From NCBI RefSeq assembly GCF_035582795.1, contig NC_134373.1:31156501-31220500 (forward strand): DNA of 64,000 nucleotides, given 5' to 3'. A program made the translations under genes and the position numbers. Below the pieces are notes generated by a model. The model saw only the letters and a list, made by a program, of their open reading frames with translations. It was not told where the DNA came from and did not search any database. The DNA is from Mycteria americana. Its lineage: Eukaryota; Chordata; Aves; Ciconiiformes; Ciconiidae. Positions 1-13,170 of this stretch are shown piece by piece. Each line of letters starts with the position of its first letter. Position 1 is the stretch's first letter.

Positions 1-2640
1 GTGTGCATCACATTCCCTGGGAAATGCTTTGAAGTTTATGGTCTGCTTGTGAGACAAGAAAGCCTGCAAAGCCCTTTCCCTTTGGACACTGGTACGTCTA
101 GGGGTCTCTCGGGAAGACGACCAGGGGTCTGGAAGCGTCGGCTCTCTGAACTCCATAGGATGCCATTCAGGCACTTCCATCCAGCTGGAAATGAGTCAGT
201 AGCTCTCAGTACTGCTGAGGGGGACCTGCCTCAGGCCAGGCTGGCCTTGGTCTCGTGGGAAGCGAGGCAGAGACTGAACTATGGTTGTCATCTCTCCCTC
301 ACCATGAAGTGACTGATGTGGGATCTAGCAGGGTGACCATGGTTGGGGGCCTCAAGTGATTGCTCATATGCTGCTGTGTAAGAGCCTGCTCTGCCTCAGA
401 CCCTTCTGCTTTCCAGACTTGCTGGCCTCAGACTCCCCATTTCTCAGTGCTGCTCCAGAGGAGATGTTTTTCCAATATGTTGGGCTCCTGCCTTCTCAAG
501 AGGGCCTTGAAGTGGCATCACCTTTTTGAAGACCAAGCAGATACACCTGATCTATACATTGCAGTGACTTGTGGAAGCTGCTGGCTGGGTGGTATAGGTC
601 CCAGTATCCTGGCATTCTCTGTCATGCTCAAACCTCCTTCCATTTATCTGTCAACGAACAACTACCGTTGCCTCACACCCTCCTGGAGCCTGGCCATTTA
701 TCCAGCTTTTATGGTGAGTAAATAATATGCTCAGTTATATGTCTGGAAATAAGGTTCTGTACAAATTCCTCGGGCAATCAATATACAGAGTCGTTTTATG
801 TTAGAAATAGCTTGTTCCAAATGGCCATATATATCTTTATTATACTGTAAATTCTCACACTGTCACTGGAAGCCACATATGCCTTATTACCCAGCTTTGG
901 CTGCAGAGCAAACTCCTTCCCTCCTTCCCTTTCCAAGCCTCTTTCTTTCTCCTCCTGTCCCCTTGGCTCAAGGCTTAAGAATTAACCAACCTCTCCAACA
1001 CACCTCAAAATCTCCTTCCCTTCCTGATGCAAAAGTGTCCTCTTGGGATTTTTTTTTCTCCCCTAGAAGACCCCACTACAACCTTCTTGCAAAAAAAAAA
1101 CCAAAACCAAAAACCAAAAAACAGGCTTCTATCCATGCCCTATAGCCTTACTATTTTAGCTGCGTTTCCTCTGTCAAAATTATTTCTATGGCAAAAGCCT
1201 TGAGAGCTCCCAGCCAGCACTGAGCCCTGTTCTGTCAGGCGCTGTACCCAGTACACAAGATCGCTTTAGCCATCTTGAACCAACAATTTTAACAGAGGTC
1301 ATCTGCATCCTCTGCTTAAGGTCTCTCCAGATGTGGGGAGTAGCCTGAAAGGTTTGTGAAAGATAAAGCTGTGGGACCTGGGCAGCCAGATAAAGAGAGG
1401 ACAGTTCTGGCCACATCATGGAATACAAACTGCATTGGCACCGCAGGCAGGGATGGGGGCAATGGATGGTTTCTGCCCCTCAACAGCTGGGAGGCTGCTT
1501 CCGAGTCCTGTGCTTTAGCTAGAAAATCACTGGCAATGGTATATAGGAGGGTTTTGGTAGCTGTGAGTCTTCTCTGTGGGGAAAATATAAAAAAATCAGG
1601 CAAGAAGCAGAGCGTGGTGATATTTGCAGATGGAGAATGAGAGCCCTCGAACACAGGCACAGCTGACCCCCTAGAAGCACTCTCATTCTCCTTCCCGAGA
1701 TGGGGAAGCGAAAGCTATTTGCAGGGTTAAAGTTACAGGCATTGGAGATAGCAAAATAAACAATAATGGCTTGAAGAGAAAACAGGAAGACGAAGCATGG
1801 CTGTGCCCTGGGAATAGTCACTGCTTGCTCAGCATGTCTTGCTGCTGTACAGCAGCTCAGAGTGGGTCCCGCTTCAGACTTTGAATTACTTTAGGGGAGG
1901 TATCTCTTTTTTACTGTTCTTAGCACTGGTGTGCCCGGAGAGAGCGAGCAGGGCTTGTCCTGCTCTGGCACAGCTGTGAGAGCAGACACTGCCATGGAAG
2001 AGAGGGGTGATGCTCACAGGGGTGAGGAGCATGGGTTGTATTTTACTGTGAGTCTCAGCTAAGCTCAGAAGAAAGAAGTTTCTTTGCAAATCCAGCATAT
2101 TTGAGCAAGTTCTGAGGAGGCAACTAAAATGCCTCGCTGGGAAACCATTTTTGCTTTTCAGGGTGAGTGTGGATAATCAGGTGCATCCACGTTGCAGGGC
2201 TGGGCCTGGGCGGAGGGGCTGAAACATGGCCCACAGGTCTGGGACTGAGAAGTTTCTCCCCACCCGGTAAGAGCTGCCCTTGGAATAAGAGTGTTTCTCT
2301 ATGTCAGGGGCTGGTGCTCTGCTTAGCACAGAGGTGCCCACATCTTCAGCTGTGGAGATTTTAGTTGTGGCTGAGCCATAACCTTGGGCCAGGGCTCTCA
2401 GGGGAGACTTGCTGCCAGCTCCGTGGTCTGACAGAGAGGGGATAAGTGAAGTTGCTCATTGTGGATACGTGACATGTTTGGGAAGGCTGTTAGTAAAACA
2501 CAGCCAGGAGGACCGGCTCCAGCCCCTGGAACAAGGCCTGCACCTCTGTGAGCATCACCTCCCTGCACTAGACGAGGAGTGAAACCCCGCCACAGCCCCC
2601 TGAAGGCCAGCACCGCTTGTGTGGGGAGGCAGAGCTCTGC
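1..2640. other. Upstream non-coding DNA, no gene recognised
   Basis: Open stretches here are short, overlap on both strands and resemble no protein I know. There is a pyrimidine-rich patch at about 900-1,070 and an A-rich simple repeat of CCAAAA type at about 1,090-1,123. Confidence 0.6.
1090..1123 (+). repeat. A-rich simple repeat, (CCAAAA)-like
   Basis: Ten A residues followed by repeated CCAAAA/CCAAAAA units. Low-complexity DNA with no further signal. Confidence 0.85.
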
Positions 2641-2649
2641 CGGAAAAGC

Positions 2650-3500
2650 CAATGTAATCCTGCAAAATGAAGTCACAGCTGGAAGCAACGGGCACATCCT
2701 TTGCTGGTGTAAGTCACCGCGACCTGATCGATTTTAGGGCCAGCCTTGGTATTGAAGATGTCGCAAAAAGTTCCTTCGAAGGAATCTTTAGAGAAATTTT
2801 TCCCCCTTGGTCTCCTGTTAACTTGCCTGTGATAATACATCTGCAGCGTGCTATCAGTGTGGAGCTTGCTCATGAGAAAAAGAAAGAAGGAGAGAGACTG
2901 CTGTTCATCTTATTGACTGCTTATTCACTTCTTTAAAAGTAATTAGGAGTTTAATCAGAGTTTCTATGGATTTTTGGGGGAATCTGTAATTAAAATCTGC
3001 ACAGTCCCCTTGCATTATATACTTAACTTTCTCCCAGAGCTGCTCAAATATCTTTAATATTCTCACTTCCTCTAATGGAAACTGTCAAGTACCCCAACAT
3101 AAAAACGACAACTAACGAAACTGCTACAACAGGCCGCCAAACCACAGCCCCCAACAGTTTTTTGTTGTTAGAAAAGGTCTGATCTGTGATAACAGCCCAG
3201 GCTGTAGGTTAACTGGCCTGATCGACTCCAAGCTGCTTTTTCTCTAATGAATAGAGATGTTTCTTTTCATCAGCATAGAGTGCAGCGTATGGAGAGGGGG
3301 AAGGGAAGGAGAAGAAAAAAAAGCCGTCTCACTGCGTAGGGATGGAGCCAGTCTCTTGATAAGCTTTCAATTAAGAGCAGATTAAAATTAGGCTTATCTT
3401 CCCCTGAAAATGGCAATGACGTTAATATAATAATACAATGTAATAACTTAATAACCCCGTTGGAAGTGACTCATCCACATTGGAAAGATCGCAATTTTCA
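2650..3500. promoter_or_regulatory. Candidate conserved non-coding element (enhancer-like)
   Basis: Seen: a perfect 14-bp palindrome TTCCTTCGAAGGAA at 2,771-2,784; many TAATTA/ATTAAA-type homeodomain sites (about 2,940-3,000 and 3,365-3,460); GATAAG at about 3,357; and a few retained CpGs in an otherwise CpG-poor region. The 3,410-3,460 part is almost entirely TAATA/TTAATA motifs. Inference: this composition is typical of deeply conserved vertebrate enhancers, but I cannot measure conservation here. No coding similarity was found for the 89-codon open frame inside it. Confidence 0.3.
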
Positions 3501-6500
3501 CAATTTTGCCGCCTAGTTCTGGGGAAGTTAAGTGTGCCCGTCCCTCGTTCCTGCGGGTGGGCAGGCGCTTGTGGGGAGAGGCAAAGCTGGGCAGTAGTTC
3601 ATGGCCTGGCTGCTTCTCCTCCCGGCTGGTCCTCAGGGCGGTTGGATCATCTACCTTCAAGGCTGCTGGGAAGTGAGACTTGGGTCGAGTGTGGCTGGGG
3701 AGGTGATTAAGGGTTCTGATTTGCCTTGAAACACAAATCTCCTGATAATTAGTGTATTCCTGGAGGAAGATCTTCACCTGCTGGCAGGCATTGCATTTGG
3801 AGGGTAGCCAGGGTTAGCCCAGCTTTCTCTCTCAGAGGCAGACCTACAGTGCTTGCTTCTTCGTTAGCCGCTACCTGGGGGGAGGGCCCTGTGTGCTTGA
3901 CCCATGCAACCAGGAAGGGACCAGTGGCATCCGGTGGCCCCGAGGAACAGTGAGACCCTGATCTGAGCCACAGGCAGGAAGCGTGTTTGCCTCCCTGTGA
4001 GACCCAGTGTGTTTGGAGCAGCTGGTGCCCGTGTGCAGTCAAGTGTCACCACCCCTCCCTGACACGCGGTCCAACACACGGGCACAGCCCTGGGATGTGG
4101 CTTTGTTCAGGTTGTCTCCCGTGTTCCCTGGGAAAACCAGTGAGATTTGGTCTCCTGGCCTCCTTTGTCTTTCCTCGTGCTCTAATGTTGGTTGAACGGC
4201 TCTTTGTGCATCACTTTGAGTTCCTCGGTGCCGTCCTTCACAGTTTAAACCCACAACGAGCTGGTTTGGCTCGTGTGTCTGAGTTTGCATTGGGACACTC
4301 AGCTGCATTCAGATCTCCCTTGTAAGTGAAGAAAGTCTCTTTTCTTGACCACATCAGCTGAGCAACGTGTTCCTGAGCATGTAGGTCAGTCTGGCAGGCC
4401 AGCAGCAGAGAGGATTTTCTTCCCTGCAAACTGCCCCTAAACTACCTGTCTCCTCAACACTATGGGGCCCAAGGCTTCCAGCAGCATCAGGAAAGTTGGT
4501 GCCTGGCCAGCTGGTTTGGAGGTGTACCTTGAAGCTATGCTGACTTGGGCCACCGCTTCAGATTTGCTCCACACCAATTCCCCCTTGGCTCCTTTCTGTG
4601 TGCCACTGGCTTTTCCCAGTTTCTGAACCCAACCTGGTCCTGGAGGAGTACTTTGTTGGCATTTCTCTTGCATGGTGCACAGAGGTGTAAGCAGAGCCTG
4701 AAGCTCCAGTTTTCTAGGTACTCTATTAGCACATGGCTCCTACCCCAAGCAGGTTGGTGTGACTGACAAGGGAGATTTGAGGAGCAGAGGTGGGTGATAG
4801 GTCCGTGTGTAGAAACAACTGTTGATGCTCAGCAGAGTCTTCCAATGCCTGGACCTTGCTGCTTACCCATCCCATTGCTCCACCAGGGAAAGGACAAGGT
4901 CCCAGAGCTTTGAGGTGTAGCAGCCAGTGTCTGGCATTGCTAGAAAAGACCCAGGAATCAAACACCCACAGCTGGTTGTTCCCTACTTCTCAGTCCAGCC
5001 CATCACATGCATTAAGGACTATGAAATCTGCTGGCCTTAGTGGGAGTTTCTCTCCTCTGTTCAGGTGAAGGAAATAGATTTCCTCTGCCACAGGAGAGTG
5101 TTAGTGAAAGCTGCCCTGTGCAGTGTTTGCTGCCCCGAGCTCAGGTGTTGACCCCTGCAATTAACCCAGACTGTCACCCGGGAAGAGCCTGATTGAACTG
5201 GTGTCATGGGAGAGTGCAGCCACTCGTTCCGCTTATGTCTGGATGAGGCTGGATGATCTCAGGCATGCCCTTTGGTTTCAGGGACAAAGCTGGTAAATCT
5301 GTTCCTGCAATCCAGACAAGGTAGCATTTTCCTGCTCTTCCCGGACAGAGACTACATCAATTTATTTATGTCTGGGAAAAACAGTCAGAAATACTTCTTA
5401 ATTATTTTTAATGAAGCCCCACTTGAGATCATAGCAGTCTACTTTCCTTGTAAGGTCTGTGGTGCTTTGAATGCAGGATACATGTCTGGTTTACAGCTCC
5501 TGGAACCTGTGATCCCACTGCAGATTCAGGCCTGCTCCTACAATGAGCTCCAAGTCCTCTGCTTATAAAACTGTGTGGCTTTGTATTAAATCCCTGTGGG
5601 GACCAGAAATCAGCCTTCCAATGGCCTGATTGCCAGAGCAAAACCTTTGTAGGCACTTCTATAAGGGCCCACTAGCTGGAATTAGCCTTGATGATTACCA
5701 GCTGTTTGATATCACTACATTGCCGGCTGGTCTGCCCGGAGAGTTTTACTGTTAACACCAATCCATTACATCTCCTGCTGATCAGTGCTCTGTTGTCAGA
5801 CATGAGACAATGACTACTACCCCCTCAGAGGGCTGCTCGTGTTTGGTATCCCCTGCACACCCTGCGGAGTGGATGTGATATAGCTGATTTCTCACCATCC
5901 CTTGGCAGAGGTGCAAGATGCTAACACCATACCTGGTGCTTAGCCTCTCCAAGAAGCTGAGATGATCAGCCTCAGATGAAGAGGCAGGAAGGAGCTTCCA
6001 ATGCAAGGTAATCTCTGGTGTCTTTAGCTCCCTCTTGATTGGGCCCTGCCAACTGCCCTCTGGATTGAGGAGATCTGATTTGGCTGGGGGTGGTTTGCTC
6101 ATCTCATTTCATGGGTCGGTCAACACTGTAGCCTGTAACTCGTGTCAGAGAAAGGTATTTATGTCTGTGCCCTATGTGGTGTTTTATGAAGGAGAGTATA
6201 AAACTATTCCCTTGTCACGAAGTCTGTCATCTTGGTCCAGAACCTGGGCGTTGAGCTTTACCCATGAGAAGTGATCAGATTAAATGGGTTGTCTTCCCAG
6301 ACAGAGCACTCAAGACCTCCACTCAATAATAAAGTGTGATGATATAGTAATTTTCAGCTGACAAAGTCTAAGCACTTGAATGAGTTACCATACTTTTGTG
6401 TGCTGGCCACTCTGTTATGCGCTGGAGATTTCCTGCACTTCAGCGTGTCAGTGACTTGCTTGCGCCCTTGAGTTTATTTAGCTGAAAACAATGAATTAAA

Positions 6501-9500
6501 GCAGCTTTCTGGTAAGACAAACACTTACCTGTGCCCAAATGCAAAACCCTTCAGAGCAGTATTTACTCATGTCTGACCTCTAATGTGGGCCTAACCCTTT
6601 ACCTTTTGAGTTGAGTGACTCACTGTGATTGACTGCAGGATGGGTCTGCTCAGTCCAGTGCAGGTGCAAGGTGGACAAGTTCAGTGCTAAAGAGAGTGAA
6701 AAACAACAGTAAGCAACTGAAGTAATGAGGAAATATCAGCCTGGAGAAAAAAAGACCATATTTCTTTCCCTTGGCATTGTGGGCTGTGGTTTTTCCATGC
6801 ATAAAACGGAGTGTATAGGACTCTTATGGTCTTAAAACTCTAGCTTTAATTCAGAAATGCCTCTAATGCACTGGAAGGTCATCCCATGGAGAGTGACAGC
6901 ACAGCAATGATGTGGCCACGATTAACCCAGTTCCTTGTGGTTTTCCCTTTCCCACTCCTGGTTGTGCAGGTAGGGATGTTAGAGTGGGAAAAGAAATGGC
7001 TTGAAAGCAATTAAACTGGGAAGTAGTTAGATCCCGTGTAATAGCCATAGTGAGGGGAGAGCAAAGGAAAACAAGGGAAAATGGGGAAAGGAAAGGAAAA
7101 CAAGAGGTTTCTCAGGTGTAAAAAGGACATTGCGTGCACTGCATGAGATGTGGCATCAACACTGGCAGCAGGAATCCATCTGTTCATGGTTATGGGGCCA
7201 TCTGGTCCCATATGTCCATCTGGTTATGGGGCTCAGTTCCTTTACCCTGCTCTGGTTTGATTTTGAAGGTCACTCGGCACCAATCTGGGATCAGGAAAAA
7301 ATGTCCCTCATTCCTGTGTTTCGTCTGAGGTGATGCCCATCAGGGTGCTTTTCACCACTCATTGTATTTGTGACCTGGTTTCTCTGTGCAGGAACTTGTG
7401 GTGGCAAAAGGCGGAGGATAGTCCTGGGACCCCAGTTGTCCCCAGGTTTGTGTCTGACCTCACGTGTTTCTTTACACCAGAGTCTGTCACTTCAGTGCTT
7501 ACTGGGGTGCGCATCTGTTAGAGGGGCTGCCTGTGTCAGGAGGGGATGAGATAGGCTTTGTTGCTGGTATTCAAGGCTAAACTTTGCAGCCTCCACAGTA
7601 CTGTTTGAATGCTCTTCTCCCTCAATTGTTTGAGGATAATGAAGGTGGCAGTTTCTTGTTTGGATTTAAGCTACTTTAGAAGGTTAAGCTGTGGGCTGCT
7701 TTTGGGTACTTCTGTGTCCCATCACCCATGTCCCATGACAACAGATTTGGTAAGTGCTGCTTAGCTGCATTTCCCTCCAGATACTTACCAGTAGGACAAC
7801 TGCATAGATTTGTTAACACTGCCAGGGGAAAAGAAAAAAAACATAGAGTATTTTGCAATGGGAGGCTGTTTTCTTGAGCTTTGGCCTGTATTATTTTGGT
7901 CTGATTTTGAAGTGCTTGTTTTTTAATAGTTTTCCATTGACTGACACAGGAGGCTACTTGTAAAATTGTAATAGAGAAATTCGAATGTTGCACTCTATAG
8001 AAAAATAAGACATTCATGTTGTGCATCATAAATAGGGAAATTTAGCCTTTGACAGCAAGAACAAGCTCAGCTGATTGTGGATGTTTCTGAGGATGCTTTT
8101 TAGCTTTGTCCCCTCTCAACAGCATAGTCAGGACTGGACCTCCTACTTGGGTGTGTGAAAGCTCCTTGTCTTTATTCCTGAGCAGCCAGGGCTAGCCAAC
8201 ATTGATAACTGTGTTCAGTGTTCAATAAATGGTGTTTATTGTTGTTGGAAAAAAGTAATTCCCCCTCTGGCAGTGAAGAAGGTGTGATTTGTAAATAGAA
8301 GTCTGGGAGCGGTGCTGTGGCTGCAGATAGAGCGAGGGTTTGACAGAAGCGCAGCAGAGCTGGATTATGTATGTGTTGGTGTGTAGGAGCGAACAGCCCT
8401 GTCAAAATGCAGACTGCTTGCTAGAGCCACTGACTGCGCTGGATGAGACCCTGCAGAAAGCAGATACTGTGCAAAATGGCTCACGTACCATAATTCCCAG
8501 CCACGCTTGCTAAGGAGGAATTCTCCAAATTATGTGGGACTGGAAAAACATGCCTAACAGCTTCATTTGACATAATTTCAAACGTGAAATATCTTTAAGA
8601 AAAGTATCTTACTTTGGCCATGTTGTAGATACTGAGATGCCTACTAAGGCTTGTTACACAGGTCACGGCTGTTTTCCTTTGAACAGATGATATTGCTTGT
8701 ATGTAGAGAGCCATGTTCTTTCAAAGGATCTCCTCTCATCTGGCATGCTTTTGCAGGTTTTTAGCTTTCAGGAGACTTTTCTCTGCTCTGATCTCCCACC
8801 TGGGGTTCTCTTTGTCATTAATTTCCTCTGGAATAGAAGCACTTGAGCTGCAAACTCAGATGCTGGAGGAGCATTTGGGAATGTGCCATTTGCCCTGTTG
8901 CTGCACTTTTCCCTAAGCATCTTTGGCCACAGTCGGAGACAGGCTCCTGACCAAGGTGGACACACATCTATCCTGGCAATGCTGTTCTTTTTTAGTTATT
9001 CTTGTTTTTCGCTCCCACTGCTTCGCCACCCCATGTCTGTGCTGAGAAGTTGATTGAGGACGTACCTTGGCCTCTTCCCTAACTTGAGCCTGGCATCATC
9101 TACAGGCTGGATGTGGAGAGGGCAATGAGCAATTCAGGTACTGGTCCCTGGCTGCCAGTTTATGCAGCAACCCCACAGGACCCTCCCTTTCTTAAATACA
9201 GGATTCTCACGGTAACTGCAGATATGCTGGATCGTCCCTCGCAGCACTTATCTCCCTGATGTGTGCAGCCGGCTCCCTGCCCTGGGCCTGGCCACTACTT
9301 AGTCAGGACGTAGATGTTTAGTCTCTTTTAATTTGTTCCTCACAAATCAATCCCAGAAGCCTCCCAGTCATTTCTGCTGCCTTTCTCCCAATGCTGTGCA
9401 GTTTGTCGATACCCAGCCTGCTGCTGGGGATTTAAAAATTGGTATGTGTATTTTTAAGCAAGCAGCTCCCTGCACCGAGCTCTTGGAGAGCAGCAACTGA

Positions 9501-10085
9501 AGGCTGTGTGCATGGAGGTGTACAGGGAGGGGAAGCTGGAAAAGGGAGGAAGATCCACCAGGTTGCTTGCTGTCTCTTCCTGACCCCATTGAGGACATGC
9601 TTGGAGCCCATGCCTCATTTCAAGTCTGTCACCTCAGTCATCGGGGAGCTGCTGGAACAGGCTGGGAACAGGCTGTGCTGGTGCCAATGGCGCTACACAA
9701 AAAGGCATTCACAAATAACGAAGCTCTGAAACACCCTGAGCAGAAGTGTCAGCAGCTTGAATTGGGGTCACTTGGGCCTTGGAGAGAAGCAGGCTGGGCT
9801 GGGGGAGCGGGGAAGAGACCTCCCCCTCTTCTGCTTGGCTGGGGGAAGGGGCCTCCAAGGCAATGGGGAGCGAACCTGCTCCCGCTGGCTGTCCCTGGGA
9901 AAGCTGGGCTCTGGCAGGGGTCCTTAACCCCACTGCAGATCAGGGTCTGGCCACCCTGGTCTTCTTCAGGCCTCACATGAATACCCAAAAAAGCATGCTC
10001 CCAGCCACAGAGCTTGACTTTCTGAGGCTGCTGTAGGCAAACAGATGCTGCCCACGGACCAGCAGTTCATGTAGCCTCCTGACTG
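3501..10085. other. Upstream non-coding DNA, no gene recognised
   Basis: No recognisable exon on either strand. A somewhat GC-rich patch lies at about 3,530-3,700. A homeodomain-motif-rich stretch (CTTAATTATTTTTAATGAAG) lies near 5,397-5,416. A purine-rich tract (GGAAAACAAGG-type) lies at about 7,040-7,110. Confidence 0.55.
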
Positions 10086-10190
10086 TCTGCAGTGCCCTGA
10101 GCAGCCTTGACAAGTTGCCACCTTGCTCCGTGCCTCAGTTTCCCCTTTTCTATAACAGGATAATAACGCTGATCTACCAAGGGGAGGGGG
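10086..10190 (+). repeat. MIR-like SINE remnant
   Basis: The run GTGCCTCAGTTTCCCCTTTT followed by ATAACAGGATAATAACGCTG matches the mammalian/amniote MIR (CORE-SINE) part that reads CCTCAGTTTCC...CATCTGTAAAATGGGGATAATAA. The upstream CCTGAGCAGCCTTGACAAGTT corresponds to the GACCTTGGGCAAGTT part. Fragmented and old. Confidence 0.6.
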
Positions 10191-12135
10191 GGAGTTGACG
10201 AAGGATGTTTGTGCCTGAGGGGCTGCTGCTCCCAGAGAGAGAAAGGAGGTTGGCTTTGAGACAAAAGCAGAAGGATACTTGTCTTTGCCATCAAACCAGT
10301 GGCTGGCTCTGGCCACATGATGACACCTCTTCATGCTGTTTCCTTAAAACAGGAAGGCAGATCCCACCAGGTCCAAGCAGCACTGAGGGTTTGCTGAACC
10401 TTAGCTCTGAACCAGGTAGCCTGTGGTCCCCATTTGAAGGTGTCATGCCACTGGCTAAAGGAAGCTCATCAAGCCAAGTCATAAGGACCCACTGCAGCAG
10501 GGTATGTAAAACATAGGCTTTCTGCTGGCTATACTTGCTTCATGAATCAGTTCTGAGGGATAGATTTTTAAGGCTGTACTGAGTGGGAGCAAAGACTGCC
10601 CCTGCCTCCCAGGTATTTAATAGCAACTAAGCTGCTAAAGGACTTTGCCAGCATAATTCCTCTGCAGTGCAGTACCTAGGGTTGAGCCACCAGTGCTACC
10701 TGCTCTGAAGACATGAGATACAGCCCTGAGGACATGTGGGATGTAGTGTTGCTGTTCCCCATACTGGAATGGTTAGTGAGTACACAGATACCAGTTGGAC
10801 GTGTGTTCAGGGTTCTTACAAGTGCAGTCACCAAATGCTATCTCCTGAAACCCTGGGGCTGCTTTGCAGCAAATTAAAGAAGAGAGCAGAAGCCCATATG
10901 CTGTTTCACTGGTCGAAGTGGGGAGAACAAATTAAAGTGCCTATTTTAGCACAGTGAGACAGCTGTGTTCTTCTCAAGGCAGTTTCTGAGAAGCCACCTA
11001 TCCATGCTTGATGGAGGGGAAAGCATCTGGCCTAGCAACAGCCAGTTAGCCAGAAGTGGCAGGGCTGGCTAATACTTGCTGTTGAGGAAATCTTTGGATG
11101 ACAGCTTGGCAAAGACCGAGGAGCAGATACAAGCCCCACATGCTCCCCACTAAGTAATGTCAGGTGCCTTTCATGGGACTGTGGTGCCAGGTGAGAAGGG
11201 GCTGTGACGTACGCAACAGGGTTTTTAAGGGCTCAGCAGCAGTGGGTGCCAGGTGTTCAGTGGGATTTGTCCACTGTTGGTTGAGACTCTGAGTTATCAT
11301 CAGCAGAGTGAACCTGGGGAACTGGGTTGCAGGAACACTCTTCAGCTGCTTCCCTGCAAAGGCAGGCAGCTACTTAAAGAGCCTGTAGTGGTTTTTAAGC
11401 AGTACAGACGTATTATGTATATCATGTTACTGTCAAGCCTTGGTGCACTCTGGCATTCTTGTTCTTCTGTTAGCAAAATGAGGTTTAGGAAGTTTAAGTG
11501 ACCAGAATCCCAATAGATTTCTGCATGAGGAGAAAATGGAAAGGTGGGGGTGTTGTCATGCCTTGCCACAGGCATAACAAGTGACAATTGGATGTTGCCA
11601 ACTATGTTTGTTCTTTATTTCTAACATAGTTTTCATAATAGAAACAGAGTTGGAAATTAGAGAAAATGTTGTTTCAGTGTTAATAGGTCACAAGAACCAG
11701 GTTGCTCAGAGGATGTAATCCCTCCCCATATATGTACATAGATGCTGGGTGTGTTTAACTGTTTCAGCGTCCAAAATACTGTAGGGGAATTGTTAGTACT
11801 TTCTTTTAACCCCTTGCTGATAGTGCTTTATAGTTCACATGACATGATTAAATTAAATTAAACCACACCAAATCTAGGCTGAAGTTTCCCTTACTTGGCA
11901 TTTAGGACCTTACACTTTGGAATGAGTTCAGCCTGTGATATGCATGTTTTTGGGTGCTTGCGGGCTATTCCTATGTGGTCCAGAGCTGGGAGAAGTCGCT
12001 CTGTTATCAGGAGGTTTCAGTTTGCCAAGCAGTGTCTACCTGTCTCCTGAAAAAATTCTTATGGATCCACAGTCAATAAAAGGCTGCAAATGACTGTTAT
12101 AAAGGGCTGACTGCTTTAAGACAAAAGAATAGTTC
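10191..12135. other. Upstream non-coding DNA, no gene recognised
   Basis: Nothing recognised beyond a short G-run at about 10,180-10,193. Confidence 0.5.
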
Positions 12136-12139
12136 CTTT

Positions 12140-12300
12140 CCTTTTCCAGGTGAAAACTTGTCCCAGAGACAAAGTGATTTGCTGAAGGTCCCTCAGAAAA
12201 TGTAAAAGAGAGACAGGAGATGAACCCAAGTCACCTGACATCCCATTTGATGCTCTCTTAACCAAACTGCCTGCCTGCATTATGGGAAACTCGGCAAGAA
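12140..12300 (-). repeat. MIR-like SINE remnant (antisense)
   Basis: The stretch AGAGACAAAGTGATTTGCTG, then AAGGTCCCTCAG, GAGATGAACCCAAGTCACCT and GATGCTCTCTTAACC follows the reverse-complement MIR order: AGAGGTTAAGTGACTTGCCC, AAGGTCACACAG, GATTCGAACCCAGGTC, GTGCTCTTTCCAC. Confidence 0.65.
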
Positions 12301-13050
12301 ACATGGGTAATGAAGCTGCCCAGCTGCCTGGAAGAATGACTCTGCTGCTATACAGCAGGTAATCCTTTAGATTTAAGAAATGGCATAACTTGTAAGTAGG
12401 AAGTTTACAGAATATGTCATCTGAAGACACTGCCATGTTTAATGCATTCGGTGCCAATGATTTGCTTTCCCTTGCTATGCTGTTTACAGAGCAGCTGGTG
12501 CAGAGCTGTTGAGCTTGCTATTGAAGATGAAAGGCTGGTTGTTTTTCAAAGCCCTTTGTGCCTCTTTGCTCCTAACTGGAGCTGTCAGTGCAGATGCTTT
12601 TTATTTCCTTTATCACTGGAGGTCTGAAGTCCCTTCTCTAAAGATTTCCTCAATTCAAAGGAAGATTTCTCTTGCTCTTAGTCCCAAAAGACCTGGAGGG
12701 TCTTTGCTCTTTTGTTTGGGCTGAAGACTCCACAGGCAATGACAGTGCCTTCGAAGGACTGCTGAAAACCTTTAACCCCCAGACAGCCAATGTCCCATCT
12801 GAAGTCCTTTGATGAAGGCATGAGGAATTCAGTCTGTCCTGCTCACTTCTGTGGCCTGGGAATGAAAACACCCCTCTTGAACTATATAGATGCAGTGAAA
12901 ATTTTCTGGTGATTATTAATTAGTGGTGTTTACAATGGTACATAAAGGATGGAGCTTCCCCCCTCAAAACAGGCACAGAGAGCATGTGTTAGGTACTGTA
13001 CAAACCCGCACAAAGAAATGCTCACTGAAGTTGTTTAAAAGCCAAGTAAT
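12301..13050. other. Upstream non-coding DNA, no gene recognised
   Basis: Nothing recognised on either strand. Confidence 0.5.
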
Positions 13051-13057
13051 CAAGGCA

Positions 13058-13170
13058 GCAGAATCTTCCCCATTTCAAAGCTGAGGCACTGAAGCTATGG
13101 GAGGTCAAGTAATTTGCCCAAGATCATGACAGACAGATGAGGCACAGCTGAGAATTGAAAACAAGGTGGT
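13058..13170 (-). repeat. MIR-like SINE remnant (antisense)
   Basis: CCCCATTTCAAAGCTGAGGC, GGGAGGTCAAGTAATTTGCC and CAAGATCATGACAG follow the reverse-complement MIR order CCCCATTTTACAGATGAGG, GAGGTTAAGTGACTTGCC, CAAGGTCACACAG. Confidence 0.7.
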
